Assembly (NCBI RefSeq): GCF_012034205.1
Contig: NZ_JAATEM010000043.1
Coordinates: forward strand, 1 to 44,385
Reading direction: 5' to 3'
DNA: 44,385 nucleotides
Origin: Streptomyces composti
GTDB taxonomy: Bacteria; Actinomycetota; Actinomycetes; Streptomycetales; Streptomycetaceae
The position numbers were made by a program, and so were the translations under genes. Positions 26,801-34,031 of the stretch are shown in pieces. Each line of letters opens with the position of its first letter. The first letter of the stretch is position 1. The notes below the pieces were generated by a model, which was not told the DNA's origin, did no database searches, and saw only the letters and a list, made by a program, of their open reading frames with translations.

Positions 26801-27780
26801 GTGTCCGGGGTCAGCCTGACCGTGGTCCAGCCACGTGTCGCCATTCGCACCGCGAGTTCGGACGCGAGCCGGGTCTTGCCCGCACCACCCGCCCCGGTGA
26901 GCAGATGAGCCTGCACCGGGCTGTGCTCCCAGGCCCACTGACCGACCGGCCCGCTGCCGGGGTCCGGCGGCGTTCGGGCCGTCGGGGGTTCGCACCAGCG
27001 GGTCAGTTGCTCCAGCATGTCCTCGCGCCCCATGAAGGACACGGTTGCCTGCTCCGGGCGCAGCAGATCCGCCGGCGAACGCGGCGTCCGGGGGACGTGG
27101 GCGCGGTCGGCGAGATGCTGCAGATCTGCGGGCTCCAGCAGCATCGGCCGTCCGGTGTGCTCCCGGACCAGCTCTCGGACGTCCGGCTCCGACGCCAGCA
27201 CGTAGGCGGGCAGGGCCTCCAGCCGAGCGTGGTTCCAGCCTGGCGGATCTCCCACAACCACCCCGGTCAGCAGGGGCACCGTCCCGGGCTTGCTGCCACA
27301 CCACAAGGCGGCCCCGGACATGCCGTCCCACGGTGAGGCGTCGCCGTGGGGCTCTGCCGACGAGCCGACCAGGACATATCGATCCCTGTCCCGCCCGCTC
27401 TCCGGCAGCACTTGTCCACTCGAGGTCGTGATCGACACCGTGTCGGTGCCCGCCTGTCCCACCACCGGATAGCCCACGGCCTTCGCGGGGCACGCCTCCA
27501 GGGTGACCAGTCGCCCCCACCGAACAGGCGGCAAGGGCCCGTCCGACAGATCCTCCTGCGCCACCAGCAGCGCAGCGTCCCACCCCCGCGGTCCCTCATC
27601 GAACCGCCACCACGCCACCTCGCACGTCACCCGCCCGGCAGGACCCGGAACCTGAACCGAGACCTGCTCGCGGCTGCCGAAAACATGAGCGGCCGTGAGC
27701 ACCAGCCGCCGGCCGAGTACGTAACCCGACCCCCGGACAGACCCCCCGGCCCGCACCACGGCCACTCGTGCAATGTCCAT
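23896..27780 (-). CDS. trypsin-STAND NTPase-TPR conflict-system protein
   Basis: A 1294-residue protein from ATG 27780. Residues 1-200 form a trypsin-like protease with its triad in place: His32 (LTAAHVF), Asp68 (GWDAALL) and Ser155 (DGMSGAALW). A STAND-type NTPase follows, with Walker A GAGGAGKT (296-303) and Walker B LLIVVDYAE (341-349), then a helical region. Residues from about 719 onward are twelve near-identical TPR-like units of about 46 residues (pattern LPDLASSLNNQSNCLAQLGR). This architecture is known from predicted NTP-dependent conflict systems in multicellular bacteria. The TPR array would sense a ligand, the STAND module switch and oligomerise, and the protease act as effector. 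A trypco2 gene lies 70 bases upstream on the same strand. No signal peptide is seen, so it is cytoplasmic. Confidence 0.88.
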   Translation of the reverse strand: MDIARVAVVRAGGSVRGSGYVLGRRLVLTAAHVFGSREQVSVQVPGPAGRVTCEVAWWRFDEGPRGWDAALLVAQEDLSDGPLPPVRWGRLVTLEACPAKAVGYPVVGQAGTDTVSITTSSGQVLPESGRDRDRYVLVGSSAEPHGDASPWDGMSGAALWCGSKPGTVPLLTGVVVGDPPGWNHARLEALPAYVLASEPDVRELVREHTGRPMLLEPADLQHLADRAHVPRTPRSPADLLRPEQATVSFMGREDMLEQLTRWCEPPTARTPPDPGSGPVGQWAWEHSPVQAHLLTGAGGAGKTRLASELAVRMATRGWTTVRLTPDTTVPLDALSNVRKPLLIVVDYAETRVPQLHALLEAVDHDQVTSPVRVLALARAAGDWWVRATEYPHSQALATAGVTPVPALHHTREDRVHAYRQALRDFSIGLRLISPATDWATLLPSLTAAEAIPSLTDEDFDTPLSVQMAALLALLDATGRPRAPSASATLEGRLLGHERKYWDATADSPERGLRGGRSGTEIRALAVALACLVPVADRDQARAQLAQLPGLADESAAAVRGALATWLADLYPAPAGSGWGSLQPDRVAEYHIGTQVSRERALFTRILTTLDDNQAAQALTILARAGQHPPHREVIGDVLRDAVSSAPAELATAALTTATRTPHPELLINALAHLSRTTEDVVLLHHLSNQLPANTLALSEWAADLTTRLVEHHDMSEPDLPLLAASLNNQAACLAALGRHEEALVAGSRAVRIRVDLAEQQPALLPDLASSLINQSNCLAELGRTEEALSAVTRAIDIYQVLAERSPVAFLHPLANALNNRASCLAELGRKEEALSAITRAIEIREELAEQRPHAFLPRLAQSLTNQSAHLADLGRYEEALVASSRAVGIYRTLADKRPDAFLPDLASSLNNQSNCLAQLGRGDEALDAVTHAVHIRERLAEQQPRTFLPDLASSLHNQAVCLADLRHHEEALSAIDRAVHIREKLAGQRPQVFLPDLALSLVTQCACLTASGRAEDALTAITRAVGILQTVAEQRPESFLPHLADSLISQSARLVALGRKEDALTAVTRAVHIREDLAARQPDEFLPDLAASLLNQFGCLGILGRREEALSVSTRAVSLYERLVEQRGDAFLPQFAKSLDNLFACYSELGPREKALTTVTRAVETYRVLAEQQPDTYLPSLASSLNRQSRYLQLTRRVSESLTASAEAADIFRTLSERHPETYLTALVDSLLGHISGQMMSGRKEEAVAALTRAIDACRELSELRPDASGAIRYRILVLERIRRDVQNYYPPAW
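23974..25626 (-). repeat. twelve 138-bp tandem units coding for TPRs
   Basis: Units of 46 codons (one of 45) repeat twelve times in the 3' part of the trypsin-STAND gene. Consensus elements per unit are LPDLASSL, a Gln/Cys position, LGR-EEAL and RAV-IRE-LAE. The inner units are the most alike, which suggests recent expansion by recombination. Confidence 0.85.
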
Positions 27781-27850
27781 CCTGCTTCACCACCCCTAGG
27801 TGTGCTGTCCGGCCAGGTGGGTGACGCGGCCGGCCGTGGGTACGGGCTGG

Positions 27851-28180
27851 CTACTCGCCGAATCGCGACCCCAGGAAGTCGCCCGTCGAGTCGGGGCGGG
27901 TGGCGTTCACGTGATAGGGGTCGCCGTGCGGGGTCTCCGGCGTGAGCACGAGCTTCACCCGGTGCACCGAAGCCTTCGACGCAGAGGCCTCTGCGTCGGC
28001 CGACACCACCCAGGCCTTCACTCCGGTCCCGCCCTTGCCCTCCCTGCGCATCTCCACGGAGAACTCAAGCTCCACCGGCCCGACCTTGAAGCTCGGGCCG
28101 TTGCCGTCTGAAGCCGCAGCAGCCAGCAACTCCGCCCGCAGGTGCTCCACAGCCTCGGCGATACCGATGTCTTCGGCCAC
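27851..28180 (-). CDS. trypco2 domain protein
   Basis: A 109-residue protein from GTG 28180, with an excellent AAGGAGGGGG ribosome-binding site. It shows an N-terminal helix (IGIAEAVEHLRAELLAAA), then strands FKVGPVELEFSVEMRRE, GTGVKAWVV, and HRVKLVLTP. This is the trypsin-co-occurring domain 2 pattern, described alongside protease-STAND conflict proteins. It lies 70 bases upstream of the trypsin-STAND-TPR gene on the same strand, the expected arrangement. It is presumed to be a partner, adaptor or regulator of the protease; its mechanism is not established. Confidence 0.82.
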   Translation of the reverse strand: MAEDIGIAEAVEHLRAELLAAAASDGNGPSFKVGPVELEFSVEMRREGKGGTGVKAWVVSADAEASASKASVHRVKLVLTPETPHGDPYHVNATRPDSTGDFLGSRFGE

Positions 28181-28608
28181 GTCAGGCCCCCTCCTTCATC
28201 TGGACGAGCGTCCCCCGCGGGGAAGGACGGCGCACCCGTAGGGACGTCACTGCCACATCATGATTCCCACGGCCTCCGACCATGAAGATCTGACGGGAAA
28301 GGGCCGACAATCTGTCTCGAAACCGATCGACATCTGATCGAAGTGGCTTCCGCATCCGTGCCCACCTCCCACCCGGCATCAACCCTCTTGCGGCAACGAC
28401 GCCCTTCCTCTCCTCATCCGCGGATCGAAGGCATCGTCCACGTGATGCGCCTCGCTGCACGACGGCTGGAACGGTCTCCCGGGTGCTGCGCGCCCCCTGT
28501 GCCCCCTGAGGGGGGCTCTCTGAATGAGCTCAGCCTCTCCTGCATGCGCAACGCGGGGGAGTTGACCGGCCGTGACCGGCCGCGACCGGACGGACCGGCG
28601 GGGGAGCG
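28181..28608. other. 428-base gap upstream of the trypco2 gene
   Basis: It should contain the promoter of the minus-strand conflict module. A minus-strand frame of 57-92 codons ends two bases before the trypco2 start (ending RGTLVQMKEGA). It could be a leader peptide, but it has no recognised family. No dyad stood out. Confidence 0.35.
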
Positions 28609-28866
28609 ATGGCGATCAAGTTGGTGTCTGTCACGCCGGCGCAGGACGCGCTGATCGACAAGGCCACAGCCCTGGGCGAGCGCTACACCAGGACGGTGGG
28701 TCTCCAGATGCCCAGGGGTATCACAGCTCGCACGGTCGGGAACCGTTCATGGTCGATGCCGTGGCCGCCTCCTGGCACTCCGGGCCGAGCCCCTTCGCCG
28801 GGAACGGCCGCCTCCTTCGTGGTGGCCGACACCTGGCCGGCTCGACTCGAGCCCGGCCTCCCGTGA
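28609..28866 (+). CDS. short frame, likely gene fragment
   Basis: An 85-codon frame from ATG 28609. Its first about 35 residues look protein-like (MAIKLVSVTPAQDALIDKAT); the rest is Pro/Trp-rich and degenerate. The Shine-Dalgarno-like GGGGGAG is too close to the start. It is probably a decayed 5' end of a gene next to the attachment scar. Confidence 0.25.
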   Translation: MAIKLVSVTPAQDALIDKATALGERYTRTVGLQMPRGITARTVGNRSWSMPWPPPGTPGRAPSPGTAASFVVADTWPARLEPGLP

Positions 28867-28888
28867 TGATCACGGCGACAGCAGAAAA

Positions 28889-28909
28889 GCCCAGGTCTCT
28901 GACCCGGGC
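28889..28909 (-). terminator. intrinsic terminator of the tRNA-Gly remnant
   Basis: On the minus strand a 9-bp stem (one G-U pair) with loop AGA is followed directly by TTTT. It sits 11 bases beyond the 3' end of the tRNA-Gly remnant, so this side is the tRNA's natural downstream flank. Confidence 0.7.
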
Positions 28910-28920
28910 CTTCTTCGCAG

Positions 28921-28963
28921 AGCGGGTGACGAGAATCGAACTCGCGCTCTCAGCTTGGGAAGC
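28921..28963 (-). other. tRNA-Gly 3' half: attachment-site remnant of an integrative element
   Basis: Read on the minus strand, the segment gives the anticodon loop TTCCCAA (anticodon CCC), the 3' side of the anticodon stem, a T arm GCGAG-TTCGATT-CTCGT, the acceptor strand CACCCGC and the discriminator T. The 5' acceptor, D arm and 5' anticodon stem are absent, because identity ends two bases beyond the loop. Site-specific integration into a tRNA 3' end leaves exactly this half-copy at the distal end. With the terminator to its left, the element should extend to the right. Confidence 0.75.
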
Positions 28964-29288
28964 GAGGGCGCTTCACGGGTGAGACCACCTCTCACCTGCG
29001 GCTACGTATTCTGGAGCGGGCTTTCGGCTACCTGTTCCGCGCCGCTGTTTACCGTTGTTGTCCGGTCGTATGGGCACGCTGTGGGCACGAGGCTGGTCGG
29101 CGCTGCTTCGCGGAGGGCCGCTGGGCACTTGGCGATGAGGAATGCCTGGCGGGGGAGCACTGCTGCCACGGTGACTTGCGTGTGCACACTCCTAACCGAG
29201 GATGCCAAGATCACAAAAAGCGTCTCTTTGGGTACAGACTTCGATCTTCGCCGCAGGCAGCCTGGGGTTCTGGGCGAGGAGGCGGCCG
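28964..29288. other. 325-base gap inside the presumed element end
   Basis: No intact gene. A minus-strand frame at 29002-29214 has no recognisable domain; it could be a decayed gene tail next to the attachment site. Confidence 0.35.
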
Positions 29289-29519
29289 ATGTGGTGGATC
29301 GGGATGGGGCTCGGAAGCGTCGCGGGTGTTGTGGTCCTGCGCGTTCTGCTCCGGCAGGTCCGGGGGCTGTTGCTGGACATCGGTGACTTGGTGTGTGCGT
29401 GGACCGAGGTTTTGTCGAGTATCGGCAGCAAGGCGGGCCGAGGGGGTGGATGCTGCGCTGCCCGCTATCGGTGTTCCGGCGTCGCAGAGGCTCCGAGGCG
29501 CTTGCGTAGGCTCAGGTAG
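29289..29519 (+). CDS. small membrane protein, possibly 3'-altered
   Basis: A 76-residue frame from ATG 29289, with GAGGAGG six bases upstream, an ideal ribosome-binding site. The N-terminus is a clear membrane helix with an amphipathic follow-on (MWWIGMGLGSVAGVVVLRVL, then RQVRGLLLDIGDLV). After about residue 48 the sequence becomes Gly/Cys/Arg-rich and loses helix character, suggesting that a junction replaced the native 3' end. No family is recognised. Confidence 0.45.
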   Translation: MWWIGMGLGSVAGVVVLRVLLRQVRGLLLDIGDLVCAWTEVLSSIGSKAGRGGGCCAARYRCSGVAEAPRRLRRLR

Positions 29520-29609
29520 ACGATCAGCGTGATGCCATGGTCGGTCTGAGCGGCCCCGTCTTCGCGTGGTGGACGGTACCGGTGTGACGGTCGACGACGA
29601 AGATCGCGC

Positions 29610-29974
29610 TCCGACCTCGCCCACGACACCGAACTGACCTGGGTGACCCAGCGTCCGCCCCGGTACCTTGCCGACGACATCGACGGCCGCGCCCTGTTCG
29701 ACGCGGCCACCGCCCGACGCCGTGCCCTCGGCGAGGGCCGCACCGACACGGGAGGCGTCGCCTCGCTGGGGGACATCGTCGCCGTACCGCCGGTGCGCGA
29801 GGCCCGGGAGGCCGGGCGGCTCAAAGCGTCGCCCATGTTCGCCCGCATCGACCGTGACGGCGTCGCCTGGGCCGACGGCACGCGCGCGCCCGCCGACGCC
29901 GTAATTTGGTGCACCGGTTACCGGCCTGCCCTCTCGCACTTGCCACCCCTGGGTCTGCGCGGCACGCGCGGTTG
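29610..29974 (+). pseudogene. ArsO-like flavin monooxygenase fragment
   Basis: About 120 residues resemble the C-terminal part of ArsO-type flavin-dependent monooxygenases: TELTWVTQRPPRYLADDIDGRALFD (read in two parts), then GDIVAVPPVREA, and the FAD-closing ADAVIWCTGYRPALSHL. Both ends are missing: there is no N-terminal dinucleotide fold, and the sequence degenerates after LGLRGTRG. It is a relic, possibly of an arsenic-resistance cluster formerly on this element. Confidence 0.6.
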
Positions 29975-30282
29975 CCGCCTTCGGCGCGGGGCTGCGGTCC
30001 GCGGTTGGTCAGCGCGTTCCTTGCGGTGGGGGGAGTACGTCGTGGTGGCGGGCGTTGGTATTGCGCCGACGCAGGTAGCGGTGCAGTGCCTGGGTTTGTC
30101 GCGGGGCGGCTGCGGTGGTGGTGGGTGGGGGAGGAAGCACAGCTCGACCTTGTTCTTCTACGCGTATGCGGCGGTGACGGTGAGTGCCCCGGTGATCGTG
30201 GAATCCCGGCCGTCGTCGGCCGAGGAGTACCGTGAAACCAGGAGACTTTCGGTTTGCCGTCCCCGGTAGGCAGGCGAGTGCG
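29975..30282. other. 308-base gap before the first DUF5994 gene
   Basis: No gene is seen. The GAGGAGTA element at 30221 is described separately. Confidence 0.4.
30221..30239 (+). promoter_or_regulatory. weak copy (D) of the DUF5994 upstream motif
   Basis: CGAGGAGTACCGTGAAACC shares its first nine bases with copies A and B, then diverges. It lies about 45 bases before ATG 30283. If it is the regulatory motif, its GAGGAG is not a ribosome-binding site for GTG 30232. Confidence 0.35.
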
Positions 30283-30816
30283 ATGTCCGACCCCGACCCC
30301 CCGCGGGTGAGCAGGCTCCTGCCCGACGCTGTGCATCAGGCGGTTTCGCGACCTGGAACCGCGGTGGTGCGGCTTGAGACGACGCATGACCGGAAGGGTG
30401 CGCTCGACGGGGCGTGGTGGCCCCGCTCCCGCGACATCGCCGGTGAACTGCCCGGCCTCGTCTCCGCGCTGTCCGAGTACCTCGGGCCGATCACACGTGT
30501 CGGTCTGGACACCGACGCCTGGGACGAGCTGCCGACGCGGCTGACGATCGACGGTCGTGTCGTCCGCATCGACTCCTTCCCGGTCGGAGACGACACCGTT
30601 CTCATCACCCGGGGCAGCAATGATCTCTTTTCGCTGCTGGTGGTTCCGCCGCACACCGCGGCCGACGCGGCCCGCGCGGCCATGGCCGCGGCCGTGCGCG
30701 CCGGCAGTCAGACGTCGGCGGAACAGATCCTCATCGACACCGGCACGGAGCGTGTGGGTCCGGGGCACGCACCCACCGCTGCGCTACGCCACGGCCGCCA
30801 TGAGCCGGGCCGCTGA
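30283..30816 (+). CDS. DUF5994 family protein, copy 1
   Basis: A 177-residue protein. The family core is GALDGAWWPRSRDIAGELPGL (read as two blocks), then YLGPITRVGLDTDAWDELP, and a late SLLVVPPHTAADAARAAM. The DGAWWPRSRD motif is shared with three other genes within 4 kb. The function of DUF5994 is unknown; proteins are about 130-190 residues and cytoplasmic. GTG 30232 is an alternative start, but 30283 suits the upstream element. The 3' end overlaps the convergent copy 2 by 33 bases. Confidence 0.78.
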   Translation: MSDPDPPRVSRLLPDAVHQAVSRPGTAVVRLETTHDRKGALDGAWWPRSRDIAGELPGLVSALSEYLGPITRVGLDTDAWDELPTRLTIDGRVVRIDSFPVGDDTVLITRGSNDLFSLLVVPPHTAADAARAAMAAAVRAGSQTSAEQILIDTGTERVGPGHAPTAALRHGRHEPGR

Positions 30817-31185
30817 CGACGCGCTCGTCGGGGGCGGCACCACGAGGAGATCCCAGCAGCCCGCGGTGTAGGACTGCAGCAGGATCCTGTGCGGGTTGAG
30901 CACCTCGGTGAATCGGTCGACCGCCACCTCGTAGCCGTTGACGACGACCAGGCCGTGCGGGAGAGGCTGCCAGTGGCGGGGATTGACGGCCACGTGGGTG
31001 AGCCGGCCCCACAGCGGATCGATCACGTCGGCCAGTTCGCCGAGTTCTCGTGCCAGGTCGCGGGTCCGTGGCCACCAAGCGCCGTCCGGACGGCCGAAAC
31101 GGCTGGCGGATCCGAGGACGAGGCGCGCGGCACGTGAGCGGAACGGTGCCGCGTGCGGACGCAGCTGAGTGGAGTTCATGATCAT
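30784..31185 (-). CDS. DUF5994 family protein, copy 2
   Basis: A 133-residue protein from ATG 31185 (or 31179; neither has a clear ribosome-binding site). Core motifs are RPDGAWWPRTRDLARELGEL, DPLWGRLTHVAVNPRHWQPL, and CWDLLVVPPPTSASSAARLM. It is shorter than its neighbours at the C-terminus. It is convergent with copy 1 and divergent from copy 3; a strong motif copy (A) lies 94-121 bases upstream. Confidence 0.8.
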   Translation of the reverse strand: MIMNSTQLRPHAAPFRSRAARLVLGSASRFGRPDGAWWPRTRDLARELGELADVIDPLWGRLTHVAVNPRHWQPLPHGLVVVNGYEVAVDRFTEVLNPHRILLQSYTAGCWDLLVVPPPTSASSAARLMAAVA

Positions 31186-31278
31186 GAGGAAGAAGCCTGA
31201 CTGCGGGCCTGCGCTGGCTGACGGAGCGCCCGGTGGTTGGGTGACCGAGGACGGGACCGGCGGCGCCGGTGCACGAAA

Positions 31279-31306
31279 GCCCTCGAAGTCCTCAGGCTAC
31301 TCCTCG
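31279..31306 (-). promoter_or_regulatory. DUF5994 upstream motif, copy A
   Basis: On the minus strand it reads CGAGGAGTAGCCTGAGGA and continues to GAGGGC. It matches copy B in 24 of 28 positions and points towards copy 2. Confidence 0.6.
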
Positions 31307-31376
31307 ACGAGCCCCGACGAGAGGCTTCGGCCTCATCGGGTGGGCTGCTCCCGGCGTACGGCCTGCTCGGGCGCCG

Positions 31377-31394
31377 CGAAGAGTAGGCTGGAGG
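31377..31394 (+). promoter_or_regulatory. DUF5994 upstream motif, copy C
   Basis: CGAAGAGTAGGCTGGAGG on the plus strand, about 100 bases before copy 3. It mirrors copy A, which sits 71 bases away and points in the opposite direction. Confidence 0.55.
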
Positions 31395-31494
31395 TACCGG
31401 GAACACTCCGCGCACGGACATTTCGCGTCTGTGCCGTTTTCGGTGATCGAATACGCCGGGTCGGCTCAGGCCCGCCCGGGGCAGGGTTCGCGTC

Positions 31495-32085
31495 ATGACT
31501 GCGACCGTCTCCCCTCCGACGACGTCCGAAGACCGGCGTCCCATGTCCCCCGTACGCCTCTCGCTCGCTCCCGCCGGTTCGGCACCGCTTCTGCTGGACG
31601 GCGCCTGGTGGCCACGCTCGCGTGATCTCGCCGCCGAACTGCCTGCCCTGGCGTCCGTTCTCGATCCGCTGTGGGGGCGGGTCACCCGGGTCACGGTGAA
31701 CCCCGCCCAGTGGCCGGTCGTCCCGCGCAAGGTGCCTGTCGCCGGGCACGTGGTGAAGGTGGGCTGGTTCCGCTTCGAGCAGGACGAGCACGAGTTGCTG
31801 CTGCTCTCCTACCACGTGGGCCGCTGGAACCTGCTGGTCGTTCCCCCGCAGACGCCTCCGGCCGCGGCCGCCTGGCTGATGGCCGCTGCGAGCGACCCGC
31901 GCCGGATAGCGACCGCGAGCAGCCTGCTGGCGGATGCCGCGCGTCTGACGGTGACCGCCGAGGCCGACCGCACCAGGGAAGCGGTGTGGGAGTCCGAAGG
32001 AGGACATGGAGCCGGTGCTTCCGTCACTTCTCCATGGCTTCGAGTCGCCGTCGCCACACCGGAGGACCGGCCGGAAAGGGTGTGA
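31495..32085 (+). CDS. DUF5994 family protein, copy 3
   Basis: A 196-residue protein from ATG 31495. It is the most typical copy: LLLDGAWWPRSRDLAAELPA, DPLWGRVTRVTVNPAQWPVV, and GHVVKVGWFRFEQDEHELLL, followed by NLLVVPPQTPPAAAAWLMAA. A variable tail of about 50 residues follows. A small membrane protein gene starts five bases after its stop, so the two are one operon. Upstream motif C is about 100 bases away. Confidence 0.82.
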   Translation: MTATVSPPTTSEDRRPMSPVRLSLAPAGSAPLLLDGAWWPRSRDLAAELPALASVLDPLWGRVTRVTVNPAQWPVVPRKVPVAGHVVKVGWFRFEQDEHELLLLSYHVGRWNLLVVPPQTPPAAAAWLMAAASDPRRIATASSLLADAARLTVTAEADRTREAVWESEGGHGAGASVTSPWLRVAVATPEDRPERV

Positions 32086-32090
32086 GGGCC

Positions 32091-32372
32091 ATGGACATCC
32101 TGGTGACGGTGTTCGTGCTGCTGGCGGTGATCGCGGCAGGCGCGTTCCTCATCCACCGGCTGAACTCTCAGCACGGGGACAGAAGCGCCGCCTTCCACTA
32201 CGGCCGCAGCGGTGTCGTCGCACCAGACCGGAAGACCGACGAAGGGCCGGCGGTACGCCGACGGTCCCCGGTTGCCAACGACGGCGGCGAGCGCCGGGGC
32301 TCCTGGTACGGCGGACGCGGACGGCTGCGTCCTGGACGCCGCCGTACCCACGGCGGCGTCTCGCCCCGCTAG
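32091..32372 (+). CDS. small membrane protein, hypothetical
   Basis: A 93-residue protein from ATG 32091, five bases after DUF5994 copy 3, with GAGGG close to the start. One membrane helix (ILVTVFVLLAVIAAGAFLIH) is followed by a basic, Gly/Arg-rich cytoplasmic tail. Its stop (TAG) shares bases with the desaturase stop on the other strand (CTAG). No family is recognised. Confidence 0.65.
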   Translation: MDILVTVFVLLAVIAAGAFLIHRLNSQHGDRSAAFHYGRSGVVAPDRKTDEGPAVRRRSPVANDGGERRGSWYGGRGRLRPGRRRTHGGVSPR

Positions 32373-33409
32373 GTGGGGACGCGGGTCCGTCGGAGCGGGG
32401 CGCCGGCGTCGTGGAGGCTGGTGAGTGCCAACCGGTAGGAGGCGACCAGGCCCGTTTCCGCGTAGTCGACGCCCAGGTCCCGGCAGTACCGCCGGACGAT
32501 GGCGCGGGCCTTGCGCAGGTTGGGGCTGGGCATGCTCGGGAACAGGTGGTGCTCGATCTGGTGGTTCAGGCCGCCGAGCGCCAGGTCGGTGAACCGGCCG
32601 CCGTTGACGTTGCGTGAGGTCAGCACCTGGCGGCGGAGGAAGTCGGGGCGGTCGTCGGCCGTCAGGATCGGCATCCCCTTGTGGTTGGGTGCGAAGGCCG
32701 AACCGAGGTAGACGCCGAACAGGCACTGGTGGACGGCGAGGAAGGCGATCGCCATCCCGGGCGGCAGGACCCAGAACAGGGCGGCCAGGTAGACGGCGCA
32801 GTGCCCCAGGAGCAGAGCGCCGTCGACCGCCCGGCGTTTGAGCCGGCGGTTGGCCATGGCCCTGCAGCTCGCCACGTGCAGGTTGAAGCCCTCCAGCGTG
32901 AGCAGGGGAAAGAAGAGGAACGCCTGCCAGCGGCCGAGCAGGCGGGGCAGTCCGGTGGCGGCGCGGGCCTGGTCCGGGGACCAGACGAGCAGGTCGGGTC
33001 CGATGTCGGGGTCGAGGTTCTCGGTGTTGGGGTTGGCGTGGTGACGGGTGTGCTTGTCCTGCCACCAGCCGTAGCTCATGCCGATCGACGCGCCGGCGAT
33101 CCGTCCGGACAACTCGCTGGCCCGGCGGCGGCGGAACACCTGCCGGTGGGCCATGTCATGGGCGACCAGGGCGACTTGCCCGTACATCACGGCCAGGAAC
33201 GCGGCGATCGCCAGTGTCCACCAGGAGGCGCCGACGAGGACGAACGCGGCCCATCCGGCGGCGTAGAGCCCGGTCACGGCGGTGATGCGTAACGTGTAGT
33301 AGCCGGGGCGGCGCCCCAGCAGTCCGGCGTCCGCGATCTTCTTCGACAGCCGGGCGAAGTCGCTGCCGGGAGTGTCGGAGCGCGTGGCGGTGGTGGTGGC
33401 CATGGTCAT
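32369..33409 (-). CDS. acyl-lipid fatty acid desaturase
   Basis: A 346-residue membrane protein from ATG 33409 (ATG 33403 also possible). All three di-iron histidine boxes are present: HDMAHRQ, HTRHH, and NHQIEHHLF. Hydrophobic helix pairs flank them (YTLRITAVTGLYAAGWAAFV, LLGHCAVYLAALFWVLPPGM). Such enzymes insert a double bond in membrane acyl chains using oxygen and ferredoxin, adjusting fluidity. Its placement among DUF5994 genes suggests a shared stress-related unit. No desaturase-specific redox partner is adjacent. Confidence 0.92.
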   Translation of the reverse strand: MTMATTTATRSDTPGSDFARLSKKIADAGLLGRRPGYYTLRITAVTGLYAAGWAAFVLVGASWWTLAIAAFLAVMYGQVALVAHDMAHRQVFRRRRASELSGRIAGASIGMSYGWWQDKHTRHHANPNTENLDPDIGPDLLVWSPDQARAATGLPRLLGRWQAFLFFPLLTLEGFNLHVASCRAMANRRLKRRAVDGALLLGHCAVYLAALFWVLPPGMAIAFLAVHQCLFGVYLGSAFAPNHKGMPILTADDRPDFLRRQVLTSRNVNGGRFTDLALGGLNHQIEHHLFPSMPSPNLRKARAIVRRYCRDLGVDYAETGLVASYRLALTSLHDAGAPLRRTRVPT

Positions 33410-33509
33410 GAGGACGTCTCTCTCAGAAGCGGGCGGATGACTCGGGGCGGCCCCAGGGCGAGTTGGGCGCGGGGAGCGGGTGCGTACATGGACGTGCCCG
33501 CGGCGGCTC

Positions 33510-34031
33510 CTACCACCGAGGGGCCCGGGTGCCCCGCCCGGTGGGCCCCACACGGCCGTGGGGACCTGCCGCCGCCGTCGGGGCCGGGGGCCGGGCTTCT
33601 CCGTCGGCGCCGGGCCGCCGGTCGTCCAGGGCGGCGGCCGTGAGGAGAGCGGCTGCTTCCTCCGTCGCGTCCGGCGGGATCACCTGCAGATCCCAACGGC
33701 CGAGCCCGGGGGAGAGCAGGACGACCCGGTCCGGAGCGTGCGGAGAGGCGGGGGCCTTGTGCAGGCGGACGACCTGGTTGGCGACGAACATGCGCCCCGG
33801 TGCCGCCGACCAGGCCGCGGCGTCCACGGTGACGCCGGTGATGTCGCCCCACGCTCTCGGCAGCGCGGCGAGCATCTTCGGGAGCTGTGTCAGAAGATCG
33901 CGGGAGTACGGCCACCACACCCCGTCGATCCGGCGCGGCAGCGCGCCGTGTGGCGCGAGACGCAGGCGGACGAGGGGCAGGGGCGGGGGCGGAGGCGGGG
34001 TGGACGGTGCGGTGGGGACTGTGGTGATCAC
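33510..34031 (-). CDS. DUF5994 family protein, copy 4 (divergent)
   Basis: A 173-residue protein from ATG 34031. It keeps the family pattern in altered form: RRIDGVWWPYSRDLLTQLPK, AWGDITGVTVDAAAWSAAPG, and GRWDLQVIPPDATEEAAALL. A Pro-rich N-terminus and an Ala/Gly/Arg-rich tail are its own. It is the most diverged of the four. Motif copy B lies about 275-303 bases upstream. It ends 100 bases before the desaturase start on the same strand, so co-transcription is possible. Confidence 0.75.
   Translation of the reverse strand: MITTVPTAPSTPPPPPPLPLVRLRLAPHGALPRRIDGVWWPYSRDLLTQLPKMLAALPRAWGDITGVTVDAAAWSAAPGRMFVANQVVRLHKAPASPHAPDRVVLLSPGLGRWDLQVIPPDATEEAAALLTAAALDDRRPGADGEARPPAPTAAAGPHGRVGPTGRGTRAPRW

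Noticed and set aside
28921..28963. Intact tRNA-Gly gene
   Set aside because: The 5' acceptor strand, D arm and 5' anticodon stem are missing, so it cannot fold as a tRNA.
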